Below are positions 35,690 to 45,540 of a stretch of 64,000 nucleotides of DNA, piece by piece; within the stretch, counting starts at the first letter, position 1; each line of letters starts with the position of its first letter. Origin of the DNA: Pseudoalteromonas fuliginea (GTDB taxonomy: Bacteria; Pseudomonadota; Gammaproteobacteria; Enterobacterales; Alteromonadaceae). Under the pieces are notes generated by a model that saw only the letters and a list, made by a program, of their open reading frames with translations, made no database searches and was not told the DNA's origin. A program made the translations under genes and the position numbers. The DNA lies in the NCBI RefSeq assembly GCF_000690055.1, contig NZ_JJNZ01000019.1:27378-91377 (forward strand), read 5' to 3'.

Positions 35690-37531
35690 ATGACACATAT
35701 TCTGATAACTCGGCCCGAAGGAAAAGGCGCAGCCCTTGCTCAGCAACTTGAGCAGGCGGGTTATCAGGCGTCTTTGTTTCCGGTATTAAAAATAACGCAT
35801 TTAACACCCTCTAGCACTGAACTTAGTCCGCTGTTAAATGCAGATAAAATAATATTTATATCGCAAGATGCAGTTAGTGCACTTTCGCAATTAAAACCCG
35901 ATATAAATACTAAAGCTCAATTTTATGCGGTTGGGCAACAAACAGCCGACATTATATATGAGCAATTTGGTGTACGCGCAGCATTACCAAAACAGTATGA
36001 TTCAGAAGGGTTGCTTGCGCTTAAATCACTCGCAGAGGTTGATGGCAGCAATATAGTGTTAGTTAAGGGGCAAGGTGGCCGCCCTGAGTTAGCTAAAACG
36101 CTCAAAGAGCGCGGTGCTTTTTTAAATAATTGTGTTGTGTACAAACGTGAACCCACAGAGAGTATTCTCCCTAACTGGACAGACCACTGGAAAAGCCAGA
36201 ATGTACACGGTATAGTCATAACAAGTAATGCTGCAGTTGATGCTATATTTAAAAGCCTTGCTGCACACCAACTACAATGGTTACAACAGTGCCAATTTTA
36301 TGTTGCCAGCGAGCGGATAGCCGCTTATTTAAAGCTGCAACAAGTAAGCTTGGCTAATATACATATTGCAGCAGGGGCTAGCGATGATGCTATGTTTACC
36401 TGCATAAATCAGCAAGGTAGCAACATGAGCGAACAGTCAAAGCCAGTTACGGCAGAAAAAGCCACACCAACAACAGCTAACACAGCCTCAGCTAAATCAA
36501 CAAAGCAAGAGCCTGCAGCTACAAAAAATACGGCAGACAAAAATAAACAAAAGGTAAGTAAGGTTGCAGCACTTGCGCTTTTGATTTCGTTAATTGTGGC
36601 CTCTGGTGTTGGATACGAGTTTTATCAAAAACTAAATGCTGGTAAGGCGCAAAACCTAGCCGTTAATGAGTTAAGCGAGCAAAATAAGTTACTCGTTCAA
36701 GAGCTGCAAGCACTTAAATCGGCGCAATCTAATTTACAGCAAGCGCTGTTTAATAGTGAGAAAAAAATTGCCACAGCCCTCAGTGAAAGTACAGCTCAAA
36801 ATCAGCAAGAATTGAAAGCCGCTTTGCAAAAGGCGCAGCAACAAGGCTCGTCTCTAAACCCACAAGAAGTAACCAGTTTACAACGTATGGCTGAGTTTAA
36901 ACTATGGGCTGAAAAAGATTACCAAGGCACTAATGCTGTTTTAAAACGCTTAGATGGATTACTTAGTGAGCATCCAGGAACAGTTGAAGTTCGCCAAGCT
37001 ATTATGCAAGACATACAAACACTTGATAGCCTTAAACCTGTTGCAACAGAGGCTATTTATTTACAGCTAAACAGTGTACTAAGCAGTATTGACGACTTAG
37101 TTTTTAATGCAGTTAATTTGCCAGAAGAAGTTACCGAAGTAGATGAAAATGTATTAAGTGAAGACATAAATGATTGGCAGCAGAATTTAAATAACAGCTG
37201 GGGTCGCTTCTTAGACAGCTTTTTAACACTTCACCATCGAGAAGGAGGAGTAGTTGCTCCATTTCTTGATGAGCAAGAGCGTCACCTCGTTAATCAACGT
37301 ATTAAGCTTTATATTACTCAGGCACAAGATGCGTTACTTAGTAAACAAGCTAGCATTTACTTTAGTACTTTAAGTGAAGCAAAACGCTTAGTTGATGAGT
37401 ATTTTAAGAAAGACGATAACGCTACACAAAGGGTTTTAAAATCAATAGCTAGTCTTGAAAAAGAATCACTTAACTTTAACCCTAAAGTAACACTTCAAAG
37501 TACACAGCAGGTTAAGGAGTGGGTGCAATGA
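35690..37531 (+). CDS. hemDX: Uroporphyrinogen-III synthase fused to HemX
   Basis: One 613-residue frame. Residues 1-245 are HemD, which cyclises hydroxymethylbilane: ITRPEGKG at the start, then KGQGGRPELAKTL and the VITSNAAVDAI phosphate region. Residues 246-613 are HemX: a Thr/Ala/Lys-rich linker, a membrane helix at about 286-306, a coiled coil (about 320-395) and a helical periplasmic domain. In many gammaproteobacteria these are two adjacent genes. Here an internal ATG (codon 246, 36425) with AAGG upstream could still start HemX alone, but no stop codon separates the two. HemX has no clear methyltransferase motif here. The end overlaps hemY by four bases. Confidence 0.9.
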   Translation: MTHILITRPEGKGAALAQQLEQAGYQASLFPVLKITHLTPSSTELSPLLNADKIIFISQDAVSALSQLKPDINTKAQFYAVGQQTADIIYEQFGVRAALPKQYDSEGLLALKSLAEVDGSNIVLVKGQGGRPELAKTLKERGAFLNNCVVYKREPTESILPNWTDHWKSQNVHGIVITSNAAVDAIFKSLAAHQLQWLQQCQFYVASERIAAYLKLQQVSLANIHIAAGASDDAMFTCINQQGSNMSEQSKPVTAEKATPTTANTASAKSTKQEPAATKNTADKNKQKVSKVAALALLISLIVASGVGYEFYQKLNAGKAQNLAVNELSEQNKLLVQELQALKSAQSNLQQALFNSEKKIATALSESTAQNQQELKAALQKAQQQGSSLNPQEVTSLQRMAEFKLWAEKDYQGTNAVLKRLDGLLSEHPGTVEVRQAIMQDIQTLDSLKPVATEAIYLQLNSVLSSIDDLVFNAVNLPEEVTEVDENVLSEDINDWQQNLNNSWGRFLDSFLTLHHREGGVVAPFLDEQERHLVNQRIKLYITQAQDALLSKQASIYFSTLSEAKRLVDEYFKKDDNATQRVLKSIASLEKESLNFNPKVTLQSTQQVKEWVQ

Positions 37532-38637
37532 TAGGGCTAATAATACTGGTTATTGCGTTAGTACTTGTTATTGGTGTAGCTCCTTACGTTATAAATGAGA
37601 AAGGTTATGTCCTTTTCTCATTTAATAACTATACAGTTGAGGGCACTATGATTGCTTTTTGCGGTACAGTGATTGTTATTACTGCGATCGTATTTATTAC
37701 ATATAAGCTAATCCGCTACTTATTATCGATTTATCATAATACTAAACATGGCTTTTTTGCACGTAATCAAGAGCGCAAACAAGCAGCTATTGAGCAGGCT
37801 CTGTGGAGTGCTATTAACGATGATTATGAGCATGTAGAGCAGGCTTTATCGGGTAATAGTGTGCCAGATAAGTTTGAAGATATTCGCTTAGCATTACTTG
37901 CAAAAGCAGCGCTTGCTAATAATCAAACAGATAAAGCACTTGAGCGTTTATTTGAAATAAGCCCTGAGCATCAACTAAAAGTCGCGAAACTTTGGCTAGC
38001 AAGTGGCGATAGTAGCGCAATTGAATCGCAGATGCGTGTAAGCGCCGAATCTAAAAAAGCTACTGCGCTTGAGTTAAAGCTGTATACCGAAGTGTTGGTG
38101 CAACAGCAGCACTTTAGTGCTTTAGAAGACATTTTACCAAGATTGTTGCGCAAAAAGGTGTTTTCAAGCGAGCAGTGGACATGTGTTTTTAATGCTTACT
38201 TTTCAGCTCTGCCAATTGAAGAAATTACACATAAATATAAACAGCTTCCTAAAAAGCTACAAGCTTATGCGCATACTGCTTATTTAGCGAAAATGGCAGC
38301 GATAGGTCAGCTAGCTGTAATTGAGGGCGACTTGATAAAAATGGTTAAACACAACGAACAGCACAATCAACTTGCCCATATCTTAAATGGCGCAGCCAAT
38401 GCTGATGCAATCAAGTTGCAGACCTGCATTCAAGAGCGCCTTAAAAAAGATGAAAGTAATAATGCTTTATTACTAGCACTTGCTTGCCTTGCCAATGCAC
38501 AAGGTGACTATGATTTAGCCGCAAGGGTATTTGATAAAGCGTTGAACTCTGAAAATAAAAAACAGTACGCGGAACAAGCTGCGCTAAGCTATAGTAAAAG
38601 TGCACAAACTGAGAAAGCACTGGTTTTGTATCAATGA
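37528..38637 (+). CDS. hemY: HemY membrane protein of the haem operon
   Basis: This is the TPR-type HemY of gammaproteobacteria, not protoporphyrinogen oxidase. The 369 residues start with two membrane helices (about 3-20 and 40-62) and GYVLFSFNNYTVEGT between them, then carry TPR-like repeats to the end. The role in late haem synthesis is poorly understood. The ATG has AAGGAG eight bases upstream and overlaps the hemDX stop (ATGA); an upstream GTG is less likely. It is somewhat shorter than the E. coli protein. A microsatellite begins 13 bases after the stop. Confidence 0.9.
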   Translation: MIGLIILVIALVLVIGVAPYVINEKGYVLFSFNNYTVEGTMIAFCGTVIVITAIVFITYKLIRYLLSIYHNTKHGFFARNQERKQAAIEQALWSAINDDYEHVEQALSGNSVPDKFEDIRLALLAKAALANNQTDKALERLFEISPEHQLKVAKLWLASGDSSAIESQMRVSAESKKATALELKLYTEVLVQQQHFSALEDILPRLLRKKVFSSEQWTCVFNAYFSALPIEEITHKYKQLPKKLQAYAHTAYLAKMAAIGQLAVIEGDLIKMVKHNEQHNQLAHILNGAANADAIKLQTCIQERLKKDESNNALLLALACLANAQGDYDLAARVFDKALNSENKKQYAEQAALSYSKSAQTEKALVLYQ

Positions 38638-38650
38638 GCTTAAATATGAA

Positions 38651-38705
38651 AAACTAAACTAAACTAAACTAAACTAAACTAAACTAAACTAAACTAAACT
38701 AAACT
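38651..38705. repeat. Pentanucleotide microsatellite (AAACT)11
   Basis: Eleven perfect copies of AAACT between the hemY stop and the start of a hybrid kinase, ending 30 bases before the TTG start. Every frame contains TAA stops, so it is non-coding. Confidence 0.97.
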
Positions 38706-38735
38706 AAATGTAAGTACAGGTATAGGAGCTGAGTA

Positions 38736-41420
38736 TTGAAAAATTTATTCGTATTAACTTTCAGCCTAGCCAGTGCTTACTTTTTAACTGGATTTGCTAG
38801 TAATCTTCTTCTTTCTATTGATGGTTATGCCGTTGCTTCATGGCCTCCTTCGGGCATTGCATTGGCTGGACTTTTACTGTGGAATCGTAGAGCTTTACCT
38901 GGCATCATTATTGGTGCGTTATTAACAAATATAGTTAACCTCGATAGCGCATCTGATATCTTCAATTGGCAAATTGCCATTCAAGCCTTGTTAGTTACTA
39001 CAGCGTCTGTGTTGCAAGCATGGATAGGCGCTCAATTTATTACAAAAGTTATAAAAGCCCCCCTTGATCTCTCTTCTTTAAAGCATTGTATACAAAGCTT
39101 ATTTATAGCTGGTCCAGTGTGTTGTGTTCTGGCTGCAGGAGTCGGTACGTTTTTATTAGTTAGTAATCACGTAATACCAGCACATGGCGCTATTGATAAT
39201 TTTATCGCATGGTGGATAGGTGATAGCGTTGGAGTATTAATTTTTACTCCGCTGGTGCTTGCTGGGTTTAACTATCAACAAGTTCAAAATAGGCTGCAGG
39301 TTATTATTCCTTCTCTAATGATATATATCATTATTAGTGCAGGATTTTATACTGCGTCTAATTTTAAAAAAGAAAAAGAAATACAAAAACAAGAGCTTAA
39401 AATATTGTCTGTTCAAGATGCTATAAGCCAACGAATTGATGAAGTGTCAGCCCATCTAAGCTTGCTAGCAACATTTTTTGCAAGTAGTGATGAGGTGACT
39501 TTTGATGAATTTAAGCTATTCACTTCTAAACAGCTTAGTTATAGTCAAGAAATTGTTGCATTTGAATGGGTACCTTACATTTCAGCAGAGCAATTAGCCG
39601 ATTTTGAACGCTCAGAAAATACTCAATACATTGATGATTACTATGTAAAAGAAAGATGGTCAGAAGGGGTATGGGAGCCAGTAAGTTCACGTGACTTTTA
39701 TTACCCTGTACTTTATGCATACCCATTGATTGGTAATGTAAGTGTTATTGGTTTTGACTTAGCCTCAAATAAAGGGAGGGCGGCAGCATTACACAAAGCA
39801 AAGATTTTAAATGAGCTAGTGCTAAGTGAGCCAATCGATTTAGTACAAAATACGCAAGAAAAAGGTGTGTTATTTTTGCACCCTGTTTTTGGAAACTCCA
39901 CTACTGAAGATGACTTTAAAGGGTTTGTTGTTGCAGTAGTAAGCCTTAAAAAATTATCGCAATCGTTATTATTTGATCAAAATAACCTCGTTGCAGCTAG
40001 CTTTTTAGATGTGACTTTACCCAATCAAAAACAGAGTATTTACACAGCCGATACTCATTCTTTTGAACTATTAAAAGAATACCAATTACTTATTGGCAAG
40101 CGGATCTGGCAAGTGCAATTACATGAGCCTGTAGTTAGAACATCATGGTTAATGTATTGGCTTGCACAAATAGTAGGTATGCTATTTGTGTGGTTATTAA
40201 TAACTTTTTTGATTTCGGTTACTGGTACAAATATACAAATTCGTGAGCAAGTGGCAAAACAAACTCGTGTTTTACGTCAAGAAAAGCAAAAAGCTGATGA
40301 AGCAAGCCATATTAAAAGCCAGTTTTTAGCTAATATGAGTCATGAGGTGCGCACACCTATTAATGGTATAAAAGGACTGCATTATTTAGCGCTGCAGCAA
40401 AATGATTGGCCACAGGCTCGAACTTATATAGAGCAAGCGGATGGTGCGCTTGGTGTGTTACTGAGGGTATTAAACGATGTACTCGATTTCTCTAAGATGG
40501 AAGCTGGCAAACTTGATTTAGTACAAGAACCCATTAATGTGGGTCGCTTAGTGGATGAAGTGACGAATTTAATGCAATTTGAAGTAGATGTTAAGTCACT
40601 GGAATTGCATCTCGATTACGATAAAACAACAAACTTAACTATTCATACCGATCCTATTCGTTTAAAACAAATACTTTTAAATTTACTTAATAATGCAGTT
40701 AAATTTACAGCGCAAGGCTGCATAACACTTAAAGTATGGCAATCAAAAAAGATGACTTATTTTAGTGTTAACGATACGGGTATTGGTATTAGTGAAGCAG
40801 CTCAAAAACAGTTGTTTAAACCTTTTTCTCAAGCCGATAGTTCTACTTCTCGACAATATGGTGGCACAGGACTAGGTTTGAGTATTTGCAAAAAACTGGT
40901 TGAGTTGATGGGAGGGGCTATTGATTTAGCTAGCCACGAGGGTAAAGGCTCTACTTTTACATTTAGTGTGCCGTTGAATTCCCCCCTACCAAAAGCAGAG
41001 CAGGTACAGCAACAATATAATGAGATAGATGTTGAGAGCTTATCGTTTACTGATTATAAGCTGCTTTTAGTTGAGGACAATTCTTTAAATCAACATGTTG
41101 CTAGTGCAATATTAAAGACCAAGGGGTGTGTAGCTGATATTGCGAGTGATGGGTTTGAAGCAATAAAAATGTTGACTACCAATAGTTATGACATTGTGCT
41201 GATGGATATTCAAATGCCAAATATGGATGGTTTACAGGCAACCAAAGTTATCCGTAATGATTTAGGGCTGATTGATTTACCTATTATTGGTTTGTCTGCC
41301 AACGCGCATGATGATGATGTTAAAAAAGCAGTTGCTTGTGGAATGGATAACTATATAACCAAGCCAATTGATGCTAATACGCTATTTAAAACACTGTGGC
41401 ATCATTTATCACATAAATAA
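38736..41420 (+). CDS. Hybrid sensor kinase MASE1-CHASE-HisKA-HATPase-REC
   Basis: An 894-residue hybrid kinase. An N-terminal MASE1 membrane domain (about 1-205, with the SWPPSGIALAG and WWIGDSVGVLIFTPL motifs) is followed by a periplasmic CHASE domain (about 225-450), a last helix near 470-495, HisKA with His536 in NMSHEVRTP, an ATPase domain with NLLNNAVKFT and GGTGLGLSI, and a receiver with Asp824 in LMDIQMPNMDG. No HPt domain. The start is TTG with AGGAG seven bases before it; no ATG fits better. The AAACT microsatellite lies just upstream, so repeat-number changes would alter the leader or promoter spacing. Confidence 0.9.
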   Translation: MKNLFVLTFSLASAYFLTGFASNLLLSIDGYAVASWPPSGIALAGLLLWNRRALPGIIIGALLTNIVNLDSASDIFNWQIAIQALLVTTASVLQAWIGAQFITKVIKAPLDLSSLKHCIQSLFIAGPVCCVLAAGVGTFLLVSNHVIPAHGAIDNFIAWWIGDSVGVLIFTPLVLAGFNYQQVQNRLQVIIPSLMIYIIISAGFYTASNFKKEKEIQKQELKILSVQDAISQRIDEVSAHLSLLATFFASSDEVTFDEFKLFTSKQLSYSQEIVAFEWVPYISAEQLADFERSENTQYIDDYYVKERWSEGVWEPVSSRDFYYPVLYAYPLIGNVSVIGFDLASNKGRAAALHKAKILNELVLSEPIDLVQNTQEKGVLFLHPVFGNSTTEDDFKGFVVAVVSLKKLSQSLLFDQNNLVAASFLDVTLPNQKQSIYTADTHSFELLKEYQLLIGKRIWQVQLHEPVVRTSWLMYWLAQIVGMLFVWLLITFLISVTGTNIQIREQVAKQTRVLRQEKQKADEASHIKSQFLANMSHEVRTPINGIKGLHYLALQQNDWPQARTYIEQADGALGVLLRVLNDVLDFSKMEAGKLDLVQEPINVGRLVDEVTNLMQFEVDVKSLELHLDYDKTTNLTIHTDPIRLKQILLNLLNNAVKFTAQGCITLKVWQSKKMTYFSVNDTGIGISEAAQKQLFKPFSQADSSTSRQYGGTGLGLSICKKLVELMGGAIDLASHEGKGSTFTFSVPLNSPLPKAEQVQQQYNEIDVESLSFTDYKLLLVEDNSLNQHVASAILKTKGCVADIASDGFEAIKMLTTNSYDIVLMDIQMPNMDGLQATKVIRNDLGLIDLPIIGLSANAHDDDVKKAVACGMDNYITKPIDANTLFKTLWHHLSHK

Positions 41421-41485
41421 GTTACGTTATTTTTGCACAAAAAGCAGACATATGACCGCTTAAACTTACCGCAAACCATATAGAC

Positions 41486-41513
41486 TTGAAAAATAACCAT
41501 ATCTGCGTATCAT
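41486..41513 (+). promoter_or_regulatory. Candidate sigma70 promoter of add
   Basis: TTGAAA, 16 bases, then TATCAT, 32 bases before the add ATG and after the hybrid kinase gene has ended. Confidence 0.4.
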
Positions 41514-41545
41514 GCGCGCAAATTTAACTAAACTGGGTTGCTATT

Positions 41546-42547
41546 ATGATCAATAGAAAATTACCTTTGCTAGATATTCACCGCCATTTAGACGGTAATG
41601 TACGTGCGCAAACCATATTAGAACTTGGTCGTCAGTTTAATATAGAGTTACCTGCAGATAATGTTGAGGCACTCATTCCTCATGTTCAAGTTATTGATCC
41701 TGAGCCAAATCTTATGGCTTTTTTACAAAAGTTAGATTGGGGTGTTGCAGTACTTGGCGACTACGATGCGTGTAGGCGCATAGCGATTGAAAACATTGAA
41801 GATGCTCAAGCCCAAGGCCTTGATTACGTAGAGCTTCGTTTTAGCCCTTACTATATGGCACAAAGCCAAGGTTTACACCCGCAAGGGGTTGTAGAAGCGG
41901 TTGTTGATGGTATTAAATCAGCAACAAAAGGCGCAAACATAAAAGCGAATTTAATTGGTATTTTATCGCGTACTTATGGCGTAAAAACATGCCAGAAAGA
42001 GCTTGATGCATTACTCGCATTTAAAAATGATTTAGTAGCGGTTGATTTAGCCGGTGACGAAATAGGTTTTCCCGGGGAGTTGTTTGTAGCGCACTTTAAA
42101 CAGGTACGAAATGCCTATTTAGCATCGACTATTCATGCTGGAGAAGCTCTTGGTGCTCCGAGTATTTGGCAGGCAATTAATGAATTAGGGGCGAGCCGAA
42201 TAGGGCATGGCGTTAAAGCTATTGAAGATCCAAAGCTCATGGATTACTTACGCGATAATCGCATTGGTATTGAGTCATGCTTAACAAGTAATATTCAAAC
42301 CAGTACAGTGAGCGACCTAGCTAAGCATCCACTTAAACAGTTTTTAGAACACGGTATTTTAGCGTGTATTAATACTGATGATCCTGCTGTTGAAGGGATT
42401 GAAATTGAGTATGAATATGCAGTTGCAGCACCTCAAGCTGGTTTATCTCAAGCTGATATGGAAAAAGCCCAAGCAAATGCATTAGAAATAGCATTTTTAA
42501 GCGATGGCGATAAAAAAGAGCTTTCGGCAATCGTTAGCGCACGTTAA
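41546..42547 (+). CDS. add: Adenosine deaminase
   Basis: Add deaminates adenosine and deoxyadenosine to inosine forms in the cytoplasm. The 333 residues match the bacterial enzyme. Zinc ligands His12 and His14 lie in [11 protein letters not shown]; further active-site motifs are [19 protein letters not shown] and [11 protein letters not shown]. The gene stands alone with its own candidate promoter and a strong terminator 14 bases after the stop. Adenine deaminases of the same fold are an alternative, but the HAGE and NTDDP pattern with this length favours Add. Confidence 0.93.
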   Translation: MINRKLPLLDIHRHLDGNVRAQTILELGRQFNIELPADNVEALIPHVQVIDPEPNLMAFLQKLDWGVAVLGDYDACRRIAIENIEDAQAQGLDYVELRFSPYYMAQSQGLHPQGVVEAVVDGIKSATKGANIKANLIGILSRTYGVKTCQKELDALLAFKNDLVAVDLAGDEIGFPGELFVAHFKQVRNAYLASTIHAGEALGAPSIWQAINELGASRIGHGVKAIEDPKLMDYLRDNRIGIESCLTSNIQTSTVSDLAKHPLKQFLEHGILACINTDDPAVEGIEIEYEYAVAAPQAGLSQADMEKAQANALEIAFLSDGDKKELSAIVSAR

Positions 42548-42560
42548 TTTAAGAGTATTA

Positions 42561-42589
42561 AAAATGCCGCTTTATATAAGCGGCATTTT
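42561..42589. terminator. Bidirectional terminator after add
   Basis: Twelve-base perfect arms AAAATGCCGCTT/AAGCGGCATTTT around a five-base loop; A-rich on one side and T-rich on the other, between the convergent add and CBS genes. Confidence 0.9.
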
Positions 42590-42601
42590 GTTATCTGCAA
42601 T

Positions 42602-43012
42602 TTAGTGTGTTTGGCAGCTTATGTAATTATCGTAAAGTGCTTTAAGTACATCTGCCCGGCTGATCATACCGATTACTTTAATGCCATCTACAACTGGGTA
42701 GTTTTTTGGTTTACCAGGCTGCATTTTTTCAGCAAGCTCAATAATATTTGTATCACCATCTATAGTAACGACTCCTGTTTGCATAAGCTGCGATACTTTT
42801 ACTATGCCATCACAAAAATAACTGCTTTGCATAAGTGGCTTTAAAAGCTCTTGTTCGGAAATAAATCCGACTAGGCATTTATCTTTATCGAATACTGGTG
42901 CACCAAGTAGTTTAAATTTTTGTAGTTCTGCTATGGCTGTCGTCATTTCTGTATCTGGTGTGATATTTGGCAACTTGCGTTGCATAAAATCTTTTACTTT
43001 TGTATTTAGCAT
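42602..43012 (-). CDS. CBS-domain pair protein
   Basis: A 136-residue cytoplasmic protein made of two CBS domains (about 8-62 and 75-130), a Bateman module that usually binds adenosyl nucleotides such as AMP, ATP or SAM. The conserved pieces are APVFDKDKCLVGFISEQEL and NYPVVDGIKVIGMISRADV. I chose the ATG preceded by GGAGAG; a TTG ten codons upstream is less likely. Its regulatory partner is unknown; it lies opposite add, but no functional link is shown. Confidence 0.87.
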   Translation of the reverse strand: MLNTKVKDFMQRKLPNITPDTEMTTAIAELQKFKLLGAPVFDKDKCLVGFISEQELLKPLMQSSYFCDGIVKVSQLMQTGVVTIDGDTNIIELAEKMQPGKPKNYPVVDGIKVIGMISRADVLKALYDNYISCQTH

Positions 43013-43128
43013 TTGGGTCTCTCCCGCTGATGTTCTATACAAAGTATGGTTTATAGATAGGGATTTAGGAAATTGTTTATATTGATGGGGTTGATAGGTT
43101 ATAACTATTAAATATTTGTTGTTATAAA

Positions 43129-43157
43129 AATAAAGGCACCGATTAGGTGCCTTTATT
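43129..43157. terminator. Bidirectional terminator between fre and the CBS gene
   Basis: Twelve-base arms AATAAAGGCACC/GGTGCCTTTATT around a five-base loop, downstream of fre in the minus direction. Confidence 0.85.
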
Positions 43158-43179
43158 TATAACTGAAAGTAAATTTCAA

Positions 43180-43893
43180 TTATTTGATAAATGCGAATGC
43201 GTCGGCGTACATGTTTTCACGAATTGCACCATGGGTAATAAAGTCATCGCGGACTATACCTATCATGTCAAAACGACCCGCCATATAAATATCATATGGG
43301 GCAAGTGATACGATATCTTGTATTACGGCTTTGTGTACATAGCCAGTATGACCTTGCCAATTCGCTGATGGATTTTCTACCACAGGGATAAACTCAAAGT
43401 TTTTATGGCTATCGGCCCATGTTTGCATTTCTGTGTGCGCGTATAAAGCTGACTCTTCTTTTACACCCCAGTAAAATAATACAGGACGGTCGCACTTAAT
43501 TTCAGCTAAGTGATCAGCCATTGATTTTGCGTATGAAAAACCAGTACCGCCGGCGAGTAAAATAATAGGGCGCTCACATTGCAGGCGCAACTGTGAAATA
43601 CCTAGGCCAGCTTCAATGTCTACTAATTGCCCTGTGGTATGGGCGTTTTGTAAATGTTCTAACGATTGCATTGCATAAGAATCGGCACCAGATGCGCCAA
43701 TATGCAGTTCTATTGCATCGCACTGTGAAGGGCGGCTAGCAATAGAAAAAGCACGTTTGTCTTTTTCGCCTAATACGAGTTGCATGTATTGGCCAGCTTC
43801 AAAGGTCACAGGTTGTTGTGGCTTTAAAATTACTTTATGAACAAATTCTGTAAGTGGGCTGATAGCTACAACTTCAGCTTTTAATGTTTGCAT
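43180..43893 (-). CDS. fre: NAD(P)H-flavin reductase
   Basis: Fre reduces free flavins with NAD(P)H; reduced flavin serves iron reduction and other enzymes. The 237 residues show the FAD/flavin-binding RAFSIASRPS (R-x-x-S/T-x-A-S), the GGTGFSYAKS nucleotide motif, YWGVKEESALY and IYMAGRFDM. It follows ubiD in the minus direction, separated by 109 bp with a hairpin. UbiD needs prenylated FMN, which UbiX makes from reduced FMN, so the neighbourhood is biochemically sensible; this adjacency is common in gammaproteobacteria. Confidence 0.93.
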   Translation of the reverse strand: MQTLKAEVVAISPLTEFVHKVILKPQQPVTFEAGQYMQLVLGEKDKRAFSIASRPSQCDAIELHIGASGADSYAMQSLEHLQNAHTTGQLVDIEAGLGISQLRLQCERPIILLAGGTGFSYAKSMADHLAEIKCDRPVLFYWGVKEESALYAHTEMQTWADSHKNFEFIPVVENPSANWQGHTGYVHKAVIQDIVSLAPYDIYMAGRFDMIGIVRDDFITHGAIRENMYADAFAFIK

Positions 43894-43921
43894 TTTTTAC
43901 CTTTTAGCAGCGCTTTTAACA

Positions 43922-43961
43922 GCAGATACGCAATCGAATGACTCGATTCTAGCATATCTGC
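43922..43961 (-). other. Intercistronic hairpin between ubiD and fre
   Basis: Outer arms GCAGATA/TATCTGC and inner arms AATCGA/TCGATT, separated by small internal loops; no T-run. A possible mRNA processing or pausing site. Confidence 0.4.
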
Positions 43962-44002
43962 AGGGTTATTTTATAGCCTGTTATGTACTTACATATAAAC
44001 AC

Positions 44003-45469
44003 TTAAACAATATTAAGGCTTTCCCAAATATCATCTACGCGGTCTTTGGTGTCTTTATCCATAACAATAGGCTCGCCCCATTCGCGGGTGGTTTCGCCAG
44101 GCCATTTATTGGTAGCATCCATTCCCATTTTTGAACCAAGGCCAGAGACTGGCGATGCAAAATCGAGATAATCAATAGGTGTGTTTTCTATTAATGTTGT
44201 ATCACGCGCAGGATCCATTCGGGTTGTTATAGCCCAAATAACATCTTCCCAATCACGGGCATTAATATCGTCATCGCACACAATTACAAACTTGGTATAC
44301 ATAAACTGACGTAAGAACGACCAAACCCCCATCATCACGCGCTTGGCATGGCCTGGATATTGTTTTTTCATTGTTACAATCGCCATACGGTACGAGCATC
44401 CTTCTGGCGGAAGGTAAAAGTCGACAATTTCAGGAAATTGCTTTTGTAATATTGGCACAAACACTTCATTAAGTGCTACACCTAAAATCGCAGGCTCATC
44501 AGGCGGTCGGCCAGTAAATGTGCTGTGATAAATAGGGTCTTTACGATGCGTTAAGTGAGTGACCGTCATTACTGGAAAGTCATCTACTTCATTATAGTAA
44601 CCGGTATGGTCACCATAAGGGCCTTCTGGCGCCATTTCACCAGGCATTATGTAACCTTCAAGTACTATTTCTGCACTGGCAGGGACTTGTAGGTCATTTG
44701 AAATAGATTTTACAACTTCGGTTCTGCTACCACGTAATAAGCCAGCGAATGCATATTCGCTTAGAGTGTCAGGTACAGGCGTTACGGCACCTAATATAGT
44801 GGCAGGATCGGCACCTAGTGCTACCGATACAGGGTAGGGTTGCCCTGGGTTTTCTTTACACCATTCTTGAAAATCAAGCGCGCCACCACGATGTGACAAC
44901 CAACGCATAATTATTTTATTTTTTCCTAATAATTGCTGGCGATAAATACCCAGATTTTGGCGTTTTTTATATGGGCCTTTAGTGACCGTAAGGCCCCAAG
45001 TAATTAATGGCGCTGCATCACCTGGCCAGCAATGCTGAATGGGCAACTTAGTTAAATCGACATCATCACCTTCTAAAACTACTTGTTGGCAAGGCGCTTT
45101 TTTAACTTCTTTTGCTGGCATATTAAGCACTTGCTTAAAAATAGGTATAGCGCCTAGAGCTTCTTTAATGCCTTTTGGTGGCTCAGGCTCTTTTAAAAAA
45201 GCGAGCAGTTTACCGACTTCACGTAGCTCGCTAACTTCTGTTTGGCCCATTCCCATAGCAACGCGCTTTGGTGTACCAAATAAGTTGGTAAGCACCGGCA
45301 TATCGTAGCCTTTTGGATTTTCGAATAATAACGCAGGACCTTTTGCACGCAATGTGCGATCAGATATTTCGGTCATTTCAAGATACGGGTCGATTTCTTG
45401 GGTGATACGTTTAAGTTCGCCTTTTTTCTCAAGTAAATCGATAAAATCACGTAGATCTTTATATTTCAT
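44003..45469 (-). CDS. ubiD: 4-hydroxy-3-polyprenylbenzoate decarboxylase
   Basis: UbiD removes the carboxyl group in ubiquinone synthesis with prenylated FMN. The 488 residues match the E. coli length class. Typical segments are [74 protein letters not shown] and the Glu/Arg-bearing [12 protein letters not shown]. Acting in the cytoplasm with UbiX, it is followed by fre on the same strand. Confidence 0.96.
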   Translation of the reverse strand: MKYKDLRDFIDLLEKKGELKRITQEIDPYLEMTEISDRTLRAKGPALLFENPKGYDMPVLTNLFGTPKRVAMGMGQTEVSELREVGKLLAFLKEPEPPKGIKEALGAIPIFKQVLNMPAKEVKKAPCQQVVLEGDDVDLTKLPIQHCWPGDAAPLITWGLTVTKGPYKKRQNLGIYRQQLLGKNKIIMRWLSHRGGALDFQEWCKENPGQPYPVSVALGADPATILGAVTPVPDTLSEYAFAGLLRGSRTEVVKSISNDLQVPASAEIVLEGYIMPGEMAPEGPYGDHTGYYNEVDDFPVMTVTHLTHRKDPIYHSTFTGRPPDEPAILGVALNEVFVPILQKQFPEIVDFYLPPEGCSYRMAIVTMKKQYPGHAKRVMMGVWSFLRQFMYTKFVIVCDDDINARDWEDVIWAITTRMDPARDTTLIENTPIDYLDFASPVSGLGSKMGMDATNKWPGETTREWGEPIVMDKDTKDRVDDIWESLNIV

Positions 45470-45540
45470 TGTGGGCCGCTATTAAGCTAAAGAGTTGAAG
45501 TATTATACCCATTTCATGCAAGGCAAGTCATTACTTGTGC

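Noticed and set aside
38651..38705. CRISPR array
   Set aside because: The unit is 5 bp without spacers; it is a simple microsatellite.
41546..42547. Adenine deaminase instead of adenosine deaminase
   Set aside because: The two share fold and motifs, and the choice is not absolute; motif spacing and length fit Add better, but assay or phylogeny would decide.
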